Shown: positions 1-4,874 of the stretch, piece by piece
How the letters are laid out: each line of letters opens with the position of its first letter
Numbering within the stretch: position 1 is the first letter of the stretch
Assembly (NCBI GenBank): GCA_020629335.1
Contig: JAHDDN010000373.1
Coordinates: 1 to 5,631, forward strand
DNA: 5,631 nucleotides
DNA from: Chitinophagales bacterium
GTDB lineage: Bacteria; Bacteroidota; Bacteroidia; Chitinophagales; UBA2359
Direction of reading: 5' to 3'
The notes under the pieces: generated by a model
The model's input: the letters and a program-made list of their open reading frames with translations, nothing else
What the model was told of the DNA's origin: nothing
Database searches by the model: none
Translations under genes and position numbers: made by a program

Positions 1-20
1 CTGGCCGAAAAATAAGAAAT

Positions 21-31
21 GGGGAAGCCCC
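21..31. repeat. Short GGGG/CCCC hairpin beyond the terminator
   Basis: GGGGAAGCCCC forms a 4-bp stem with a 3-base loop directly beyond the T-tract of the minus-strand terminator. Ten of its bases (22-31) recur as the reverse complement at 2824-2833, right after the barrel-protein gene. Relative to transcription, GGGGCTTCCC therefore lies downstream of both genes. It may be a piece of a genomic repeat or an accessory part of the 3' ends; two copies are too few to decide. Confidence 0.4.
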
Positions 32-74
32 AAAATAAAAAAAGCGGCCTTCTTATGGGCTAAGAAGAACCGCT
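32..74 (-). terminator. Intrinsic terminator of the PLDc_N gene
   Basis: On the minus strand, about 30 bases after the stop codon, an imperfect stem pairs AGCGG plus TTCTTA (43-55) with TAAGAA plus CCGCT (61-74) around a 5-base loop. An A-rich tract at 32-43 follows it, which reads as T-rich on the minus strand. This is the classical Rho-independent layout. Confidence 0.75.
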
Positions 75-102
75 CCTACAATTTAGAATGGAAAAATTGC
101 TT

Positions 103-414
103 TTAATCTATCGTTCTGTAATCTTCGTCGTAATCACCTCTTCTACGATCATCAAACTGTCTTCGATTATAGGGATCGTGAAGCATTTTAGGTCTTCCAA
201 AGAAATAATAAATAGCTAAGCCCACATAAGGCAGCCACAAAATGACTAATATCCAAAGGACTTTGGATAAAGTAGAGAGATTACCTTTAAATATCTCAAT
301 GGCAAATGTTACCCAGATAATTAAATGTATTAATGAAAAAAGGCCTCCTATGCCGCTAAAAAGAGCTTCAAAGGGGTTAAAGGCCATAAAAATTGGATCT
401 ATTAGATTGTTCAT
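103..414 (-). CDS. Small membrane protein with PLD nuclease N-terminal-type (PLDc_N) domain
   Basis: This 103-residue inner-membrane protein has two hydrophobic helices, at about residues 20-42 and 51-72, followed by a charged Arg/Asp-rich tail (residues 84-103) that is probably cytoplasmic. The second helix carries the family signature: a Leu/Ile-rich stretch, then W-L-P-Y-V-G at 60-65, a YY pair and F-F-G-R at 71-74. In longer proteins this two-helix domain precedes phospholipase D/cardiolipin synthase catalytic domains. Here no HKD catalytic motif follows, so the protein is a stand-alone PLDc_N protein and no enzymatic activity should be assigned. The start at 414 gives the full first helix; an internal Met at residue 10 is an alternative start. 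No Shine-Dalgarno is seen, as is normal in Bacteroidota. The gene is divergent from the sigma factor gene and ends just before a terminator, so it is probably monocistronic. Family is fairly certain, role unknown. Confidence 0.85.
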   Translation of the reverse strand: MNNLIDPIFMAFNPFEALFSGIGGLFSLIHLIIWVTFAIEIFKGNLSTLSKVLWILVILWLPYVGLAIYYFFGRPKMLHDPYNRRQFDDRRRGDYDEDYRTID

Positions 415-718
415 TGTATAAATTTAGGTTTGTTTATGTTTATTGCTTAGTACTGTAATAATCAACTCTGTATTGTTTAAGCTAGTTCCTTATCCGCTCT
501 GCTTTGGGATATTCTGATTCGTTTTTTTGAAATTTAGGTCTTTGTTATTACTAATTTTGTATCTTGTCGTTGCTAAAATGATGTGAATTACTGTCTTATT
601 AAGACATTTCGTAATTTTTGTTGTTAAAAAATAAATAGTCTCAGGCAGCGTATAATATATAAGAGGTATCTTTATAGGGAAGCTTATTGTTTATCCCCAA
701 CTCACGAATGTCACATAC
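415..718. other. Divergent intergenic region
   Basis: This is 304 bases of AT-rich spacer between the minus-strand PLDc_N gene and the plus-strand sigma factor gene. No convincing gene or RNA is seen. The only element I can support is the candidate plus-strand promoter at 526-559. No convincing minus-strand promoter was found: a TAAATTTA box at 419-426 lies only a few bases from the PLDc_N start and lacks a TTG partner at the right distance. Confidence 0.6.
526..559 (+). promoter_or_regulatory. Candidate Bacteroidota housekeeping promoter (TTTG-N22-TAnnTTTG)
   Basis: TTTG at 526-529 is followed after 22 bases by TAATTTTG at 552-559. The latter matches the Bacteroidota -7 consensus TAnnTTTG at every fixed position, and the spacing falls in the accepted range. 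It faces the sigma factor gene. Transcription would start near 565, leaving an untranslated leader of about 150 bases. The sequence is AT-rich, so a chance match is possible. No ECF-type (AAC/CGT) autoregulatory promoter could be made out. Confidence 0.4.
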
Positions 719-1258
719 ATGCATGATAAAGACTTAATTCAAGGCTGCGTAAACGAGGATCGTTCTTGTCAAAGAATGGTTTACGAGAGGTATGCTAGCA
801 AGATGATGACGGTCTGTTTGCGTTATTCTCGACATAGATTAGAGGCGGAAGATATATTGCAAGATGGCTTTGTGAAGGTCTTTAATAATCTGGAGAAGTT
901 TCAGTTTAAAGGCTCTTTTGAAGGTTGGATTAGACGAATCATGGTTAATACGGCCTTGAAAAACTTCCGAAAGAGTAGCGTAAAGAAAGAACTAATCGGG
1001 ATAGAAGACTATGAACATGGTTCGGAAGAGCCAGATGTATTGCCTCGCTTATCAGCAGAGGTATTATTAAAATTAGTAAGCGAATTACCAGCAGGCTATA
1101 AAGTAGTGTTTAACTTATATGCTATTGAAGGTTTTAGCCATAGAGAAATTGCGGAAACACTGGAAATCAAAGAAAGTACTTCCCGTTCTCAATTAGTTAA
1201 GGCTCGTAAAATGCTTCAGAACCGTATTGCCAAATTGGAAAAAAAAATTAGTGTATGA
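719..1258 (+). CDS. ECF-type RNA polymerase sigma factor (sigma-70 family)
   Basis: This 179-residue extracytoplasmic-function sigma factor would direct RNA polymerase to its own set of promoters. Region 2 covers about residues 20-86. It includes the core-binding stretch A-E-D-I-L-Q-D-G-F at 43-51 and the -10-binding segment around G-S-F-E-G-W-I-R-R-I (65-74) and N-T-A-L-K-N-F-R-K (77-85). Region 4 covers about 112-172, with the L-P-A-G-Y-K-V-V-F turn and a helix-turn-helix at about 141-166 (H-R-E-I-A-E-T-L, then the S-R-S-Q-L-V-K-A-R-K recognition helix). Sigma regions 1 and 3 are absent, as expected for ECF factors, and the length is typical. No in-frame upstream ATG or GTG exists nearby, so 719 is taken as the start. 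The stop overlaps the next gene in an ATGA, implying coupled translation with its likely regulator. The regulon cannot be read from this window. Confidence 0.95.
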   Translation: MHDKDLIQGCVNEDRSCQRMVYERYASKMMTVCLRYSRHRLEAEDILQDGFVKVFNNLEKFQFKGSFEGWIRRIMVNTALKNFRKSSVKKELIGIEDYEHGSEEPDVLPRLSAEVLLKLVSELPAGYKVVFNLYAIEGFSHREIAETLEIKESTSRSQLVKARKMLQNRIAKLEKKISV

Positions 1259-2811
1259 AAGACGATCACAAATTAGATCAACTTTTTCGTGAAGGTTTGG
1301 CTGATCACCCAACACCAACACCAGAATATCTCTGGGATGGGATAGAAGCACGCCGATTTGGAGCTAAAGCGGCCAAAAATACTAATAAGTATTGGTTGTT
1401 ATTATTACTACTATTTATTAGTGTAGGAGGTTATGGTACATGGATGTTTATCAATGTAGATACTGATGAAACAGCTTTCAATCAAAAGGATACGACCTAT
1501 AGCATTAATAGTGCAGCGACTAATAATAAGAGTTCTAATAGCAATGAAGAAGCAAAAAAAGTCTCTTCTTCCAACTCTCTTTCAAAAACTGCTGAATCTA
1601 CTAAAACTATTAGGAAGAATCAGGCGAATACCAATATAGCACCCTCAAACACTCCCAAAACAACTAAGAAATCAAGTAAGCAAGAGAAAGAAACTAAAGC
1701 TGCTCAAAAAGCTGAGAAAAGAAAAGCTAAAAAGGCGGATAGATCAGCAATTAACAATAATAGCGTAAATGAAAAGAACAATCATGTTGCTCATAATGTA
1801 GCATCATGGAAGTTAGGAAATGCTAAATCAACACCTTTTTCAACCAATCAGGAACTTGTTTATAGGAATAATCAAGGTCAAAAGAAATCAACCAAGGCTT
1901 CTTCTATATTAGCTAATCGTAATTCGTACTATGAAATTTCTTCACTTCATAGTGTTGGTCAATCTAATTTTAGAGAAATCCTTTTAGATGATAAATTTAC
2001 TTTAGAGAAAAAGCGTATCAAGAAGAAAGTGCCAGAAGAATGTTATTCGTTCCTGCCTTCTCGTCATAGAGTTTTCACATTTGAAGCGTATTATGGCCCA
2101 GATTATAATATAAGAACGCTTACAGAAAAATCTGAAACAGTAGGTACTAGTGAGAATTTTGGTCATTTTGTAGCTCGTGATACATCAGAGTCTAGATGGT
2201 ATTCTCATTCAGCAGGTATACGTATTAATTATTACTTTAAGGGGGGATTACATCTAAAAACAGGTATTAATGCGACAAGAATCAGTGAGCGATTTGATTA
2301 TAAACAAGATGAAGGACGGACCACCTTACACTCGACGATCATAGATACGATCTATTATCCAAATGATAGTGTTAGATATGTTTATTCAGATGACGAGGTA
2401 CTTCAAGTAGGTGAGCGTGTAGTTGTTACTCATGTTAAGCACCGTTTTATTGATATTCCTATTTTGTTAGGCTATGAGTTAGAGTTGCCCAATAGATTCT
2501 CTTTTAGCCTTACAGGTGGAGTGTTAGTCAATTTACTATATCTCAAGAAAGGGAATATGGTTGGCCCTACGACGAATCAACCAACACCTTATTCTCCTAA
2601 TAATGGTCAGAATAGCGAGTTTTTTACTCGTCGAGCAGGATTAAGTGCTTATGGTAGTTTTATTACCTACTATAAATGGCGCAGTAATATGCACTTTATG
2701 TTAGAACCGAGTGTTAGACATTATATAAAACCACTGACAAAAAGCAGCTACGAATTAGAGCAAAGATATTTCTCTGCGAGTCTCAAATTAGGTATGCGTT
2801 TTGTCTTTTAA
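1255..2811 (+). CDS. Putative anti-sigma protein: cytoplasmic segment, one TM helix, linker and outer-membrane beta-barrel
   Basis: This 518-residue protein is co-translated with the sigma factor. Residues 1-45 are hydrophilic, with an L-D-Q-L-F-R-E-G-L start and a P-T-P-E-Y-L-W-D-G-I motif (21-30) like the short N-termini of Bacteroidota proteins encoded after ECF sigma genes. A single helix at about 46-66, preceded by K-N-T-N-K, should put the N-terminus in the cytoplasm and the rest in the periplasm. Residues 70-265 form a low-complexity linker rich in Lys, Asn, Ser and Thr. From about 270 to 518 there are alternating aromatic beta-strands, including F-I-D-I-P-I-L-L-G-Y (398-407) and a C-terminal Phe after G-M-R-F-V, resembling PorT/OmpW-like outer-membrane barrels. 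No zinc-binding anti-sigma motif (HxxxCxxC) is present. The barrel assignment is good. The anti-sigma role is inferred from gene order and topology. It could instead be a structural envelope protein. Confidence 0.8.
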   Translation: MKDDHKLDQLFREGLADHPTPTPEYLWDGIEARRFGAKAAKNTNKYWLLLLLLFISVGGYGTWMFINVDTDETAFNQKDTTYSINSAATNNKSSNSNEEAKKVSSSNSLSKTAESTKTIRKNQANTNIAPSNTPKTTKKSSKQEKETKAAQKAEKRKAKKADRSAINNNSVNEKNNHVAHNVASWKLGNAKSTPFSTNQELVYRNNQGQKKSTKASSILANRNSYYEISSLHSVGQSNFREILLDDKFTLEKKRIKKKVPEECYSFLPSRHRVFTFEAYYGPDYNIRTLTEKSETVGTSENFGHFVARDTSESRWYSHSAGIRINYYFKGGLHLKTGINATRISERFDYKQDEGRTTLHSTIIDTIYYPNDSVRYVYSDDEVLQVGERVVVTHVKHRFIDIPILLGYELELPNRFSFSLTGGVLVNLLYLKKGNMVGPTTNQPTPYSPNNGQNSEFFTRRAGLSAYGSFITYYKWRSNMHFMLEPSVRHYIKPLTKSSYELEQRYFSASLKLGMRFVF

Positions 2812-2831
2812 AATAAAAAATTAGGGGCTTC

Positions 2832-2895
2832 CCTGCCCTAAGAAAAAAAATAGTCTTGATGATTTCATCAAGGCTATTTTTTTTCTTAGAGCAGG
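2832..2895. terminator. Long bidirectional hairpin terminator after the sigma/barrel operon
   Basis: Beginning about 20 bases after the stop codon, 2839-2862 pairs with 2865-2888 over 24 positions with a single G-T wobble. The closing turn is A-TT-T. The inner stem is CTTGATGA/TCATCAAG, and the outer part pairs an A8 run with a T8 run. The pairing continues outward to 2832/2895 with one mismatch (CCTGC-C with G-GCAGG). Runs of A on the left and T on the right let it work as a Rho-independent terminator on either strand. No convergent minus-strand gene exists here, so the plus-strand operon is the obvious user. Confidence 0.8.
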
Positions 2896-3036
2896 TCGGG
2901 CTGTCCGTTCTTATGGAGCTATGTCCTTCCTATTCCGCTAAGCCGTACTTGTCTGCCTTTCAGGCCAGCCTACGTCCAGCTAAGCTCCATAAGTCAGGCC
3001 ATTTACGCTCCATACCACTACCATCCCTAAGCCAAT
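2889..3036 (+). repeat. GC-richer structured intergenic element, flavo-1-like repeat/RNA
   Basis: This block is visibly richer in G+C than its surroundings. It begins with GCAGGTCGGGCTGTCCG (2891-2907) and ends with TTTACGCTCC (3002-3011) and CATCCCTAAGCC (3022-3033). An 11-bp perfect stem (CTTATGGAGCT at 2910-2920 with AGCTCCATAAG at 2983-2993) encloses 62 variable-looking bases, with a small inner hairpin GCCT-TTC-AGGC at 2955-2965. From memory, intergenic repeats in Bacteroidota share a CGGGCTATCCG start and an ATCCCTAACGC end around a variable stem, and I associate these with the flavo-1 RNA motif. This block looks like a divergent member. The strand is given as that of the consensus. Whether it is transcribed is unknown. 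The 60-codon frame across it looks accidental. Confidence 0.5.
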
Positions 3037-3256
3037 GAATCCCCAATACTAATGATGTTGAGCGTTTAGGATAAAAAAAAGGCTAATTCTTCAACATAAA
3101 TACCACTTAAAAGCTCATTTAAGCTCGTTAAATTGCTGGCCAGAAATAATTTGAAAAAAAAATAAAAAAAACAAGACTTGAGGCAGCACATTTTTAACAA
3201 GGGGGGTCTTGTATATGTAACCTCAAATATAACCCAATAAATATTTAGAAATTAGC
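3037..3256. other. Intergenic region upstream of the lipoprotein gene
   Basis: These 220 bases show no gene. They contain poly-A runs (3073-3080 and 3154-3171), a small CTTAAA/TTTAAG inverted repeat (3106-3123), and a larger inverted repeat at 3171-3212 described separately. The lipoprotein promoter must lie here, but no exact TAnnTTTG box with a TTG partner could be found, so none is called. The leader before the start at 3257 is A-rich and lacks a Shine-Dalgarno sequence. Confidence 0.5.
3154..3212 (-). terminator. Terminator-like hairpin facing the minus strand
   Basis: ACAAGAC (3171-3177) pairs with GTCTTGT (3206-3212), with two further G-T wobbles inside, leaving a loop of about 24 bases. 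On the minus strand the stem is followed by a run of about 18 bases that is all T except one A (plus-strand A-tract 3154-3171). That is a terminator layout for minus-strand transcription, but no minus-strand gene lies upstream of it. Alternatively it is an operator or leader structure for the lipoprotein gene that starts 45 bases later. Confidence 0.35.
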
Positions 3257-4243
3257 ATGAAATTATTTAAACGACATATAAAATTAGACTACATTCTGGT
3301 CTTGCTGTTGTTGACAACAGTTTTTAGTTCGTGCTTGAAAGATGTAGATACCTTCACACCCTATGAAGGAGTTGAATATTCAGCTAACCCAGATGATCCA
3401 GAATTGTTCGCAGGAGATATAACAGACTTTTTTAATGATTTTGCAAAGCAGGAAAGCACTTTTATAATTGATAATTCAGAAGGAGGCGAAATCATTCTTC
3501 CAAGTGATAATCAAATGAGTTTTCCGCCCAGCGCTTTTACACGAATTGGACAAAATAGCCCTGTAGATGGAGAAATTGAAATTGTTGTTAAGGAGATACA
3601 TACTAAAGGAGAGATGGTCCTTAATGGCAAACCAACTATCGCTGGAGACAACCTACTAATATCTGGTGGCGAATTTATGGTGAGAGCATTTAAAGATGGC
3701 GAAGAATTAACATTTTTAGAAGATGCAAGTGCTATCATCACTAAATTTACGGATACGAATCAAGGTGTTATGAACCTATTTTGGGGAGAAAATGCTACTG
3801 ATGAAGATATCAATTGGATAGAAGCTGATCTTCCTCCAGTGCAAGCAGATTCAATAAATCTTGGAGAATTGATGTATCAATTCGAAATAAACGATCTTGG
3901 TTGGATTAATCTTGATCAATACTTCAATACTGATAGCCCTAGCTCATTAGATGTTAAAGTTCCTTTTGGTTATGGCAAAGAAAATATGGCCGTATTCATG
4001 ATCTTTAAAAATGAAATGAGCGTAGCACGAATACACTATAATAGTGCAAGAAATGTATTCTCAACAGCTAACTATAAAATCCCCTCAGGAGAAGAGGTAG
4101 TTGTCGTTGGAATAGCAGAATTAGAAGGCTCATATGAATATGCTTCTATTGAAACTTTCACTGGAGAAACCTTAAGCGTCTCCTTAATTAATATGGAAAG
4201 AAAAACAGTAGACGAAATTAAAATGGTGTTAGGCACCTACTAA
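3257..4243 (+). CDS. Secreted lipoprotein of unknown function, ZU5-like region
   Basis: This 328-residue protein has a lipoprotein signal peptide: basic start (K-L-F-K-R-H-I-K), hydrophobic core at about 12-22 and lipobox F-S-S-C with Cys26 as the lipidated residue. The next residues, L-K-D-V-D, resemble the Lys plus acidic lipoprotein export signal of Bacteroidota, so it may be on the cell surface. The mature part is acidic and beta-rich. At about 80-150 it has the pattern F-P-P-S-A-F, then G-E-I-E-I-V-V-K-E and I-S-G-G-E-F-M-V-R-A, seen in ZU5-like domains of Bacteroidota lipoproteins. The C-terminal part has another beta-rich segment (about 225-328) around I-P-S-G-E-E-V-V-V-V-G-I-A. No catalytic motif was recognised. 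It appears monocistronic, bounded by non-coding DNA on both sides. Lipoprotein status is solid; the ZU5 resemblance is tentative and the function unknown. Confidence 0.85.
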   Translation: MKLFKRHIKLDYILVLLLLTTVFSSCLKDVDTFTPYEGVEYSANPDDPELFAGDITDFFNDFAKQESTFIIDNSEGGEIILPSDNQMSFPPSAFTRIGQNSPVDGEIEIVVKEIHTKGEMVLNGKPTIAGDNLLISGGEFMVRAFKDGEELTFLEDASAIITKFTDTNQGVMNLFWGENATDEDINWIEADLPPVQADSINLGELMYQFEINDLGWINLDQYFNTDSPSSLDVKVPFGYGKENMAVFMIFKNEMSVARIHYNSARNVFSTANYKIPSGEEVVVVGIAELEGSYEYASIETFTGETLSVSLINMERKTVDEIKMVLGTY

Positions 4244-4262
4244 ATATAAAATTTACATAGCG

Positions 4263-4288
4263 AAATGTTTGATTGAAACATTTTTCTC
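4263..4288 (+). terminator. Weak AT-rich terminator of the lipoprotein gene
   Basis: Twenty bases after the stop codon, AAATGTTT (4263-4270) pairs perfectly with AAACATTT (4276-4283) across a 5-base loop, and the right arm runs into TTTTTCTC. The stem is AT-only apart from one G-C pair, so it may be inefficient. The stronger stem-loop repeat at 4293-4364 lies just behind it and could act as the real or back-up terminator. Confidence 0.5.
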
Positions 4289-4292
4289 TAAT

Positions 4293-4364
4293 AAAAAGCT
4301 ATACGCCTCTTTAACTAACAATGCAGGCAGGTAGGGAAAGTGGCTATAGCTTTTTTATTTTTTT
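4293..4364 (+). repeat. Stem-loop repeat, copy A (terminator-like)
   Basis: The left arm AAAAAGCTATACGC (4293-4306) pairs with GGCTATAGC plus six T (4342-4356), with one bulged C. A further T-run ends at 4364. The loop holds the motif GCAGGCAGGTAGGGA (4323-4337). The stem ending in T-runs makes it a plausible terminator, but the conserved loop and large loop size are unusual for a plain terminator. The same unit recurs in the same orientation at 4578-4643. Confidence 0.75.
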
Positions 4365-4373
4365 ACCATAATA

Positions 4374-4530
4374 AACTCGTTTAAAGTTTTCTACTGGCTT
4401 AGAAAATGGCTATTTTTTCGTATTTCTTCGTTATTTTATCGGTACGTAGCGCTGCTATGCGCCTCAAAAATGCCTTGAACTACAAAAAAACAGCTCATTT
4501 TCAGCTTCATCACAAAACTTTAAATGAGTT
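4374..4530. repeat. 157-bp imperfect palindrome, MITE-like
   Basis: The termini pair over 17 positions with one wobble (AACTCGTTTAAAGTTTT at 4374-4390 with AAAACTTTAAATGAGTT at 4514-4530). After an 11-by-11 internal loop, pairing resumes: GAAAATG/CATTTTC (4402-4408 with 4496-4502), GCT/AGC, T6/A6 (4413-4418 with 4485-4490) and GTA/TAC (4420-4422 with 4481-4483). The centre (about 4440-4465) is GC-richer and includes GTAGCGCTGCTATGCGCC. No coding frame of note is present. It looks like a small non-autonomous repeat or a long structured RNA. No clear target-site duplication is seen. Confidence 0.6.
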
Positions 4531-4577
4531 CAATAAAATAAGAATTTAGACTTAGTTTTTCTAAGTAAAAGTTCTTT

Positions 4578-4643
4578 AAAAAGCTATACGCAAATTCATC
4601 TACAAAGCAGGCAGGTAGGGAGAGTTCGCTATAGCTTTTTTTT
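4578..4643 (+). repeat. Stem-loop repeat, copy B (terminator-like)
   Basis: This is the second copy of the unit at 4293-4364. Its left arm AAAAAGCTATACGC (4578-4591) is identical to that of copy A. The loop motif GCAGGCAGGTAGGGA (4607-4621) is identical over 15 bases, and the right arm GCTATAGC followed by eight T (4628-4643) is the same. The spacer bases between these blocks differ while the pairing blocks and loop motif are kept. That suggests a constrained structure and not merely a fresh duplication. Confidence 0.75.
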
Positions 4644-4874
4644 ATATGGACGATTGAGTTTATTTTCTGATGCCTTATTTTATTGATTTTACCTTATACG
4701 ACACTAAAAATCAAGCGTAAACTACTCTCTTTTTTATCTGTTTGAATGTCATAATTGTTCATAGTCGACTATAACTAGTTATTTTTTATCTTACCAATAG
4801 TTACTCTAAACCTTGTTTTGCGTCTCAAATTCATCTAAACTATAATTTTTATAATTAATTAAAATCCTCAAAAA
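4644..4874. other. Upstream region of the MscS gene
   Basis: These 231 bases of AT-rich DNA hold no gene. A possible promoter is TTTG at 4817-4820 followed after 22 bases by TAATTTTT at 4843-4850, which misses the final G of TAnnTTTG. It would place transcription start only about 20 bases before the MscS start codon. The leader is A-rich (CTCAAAAA before ATG) with no Shine-Dalgarno. The promoter is a weak suggestion only. Confidence 0.35.

Noticed and set aside
103..414. Cardiolipin synthase / phospholipase D enzyme
   Set aside because: Only the two-helix N-terminal domain is present. No HKD catalytic motif occurs in the 103 residues or in the adjoining sequence.
651..656. TATAAT hexamer upstream of the sigma gene
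   Set aside because: The E. coli -10 consensus is not the Bacteroidota promoter form, and the hexamer is common in AT-rich DNA. No matching upstream element was seen.
708..737. Possible 9-codon leader peptide overlapping the sigma start
   Set aside because: It is too short to judge, and an ATG by chance is expected in this sequence. It is mentioned only as a side point of the leader finding.
2856..3038. 60-codon plus-strand open frame
   Set aside because: It begins inside the terminator hairpin and runs through the structured repeat. The composition follows the repeat, there is no plausible leader, and no recognisable protein features are present.
3511..3741. 76-codon minus-strand open frame
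   Set aside because: It lies wholly inside the lipoprotein gene on the opposite strand and has no recognisable features. It is a shadow frame.
4293..4643. CRISPR-like array from the repeated units
   Set aside because: There are only two units, spaced 285 bases apart start to start, with a different element between them and no cas genes. This is not a CRISPR architecture.
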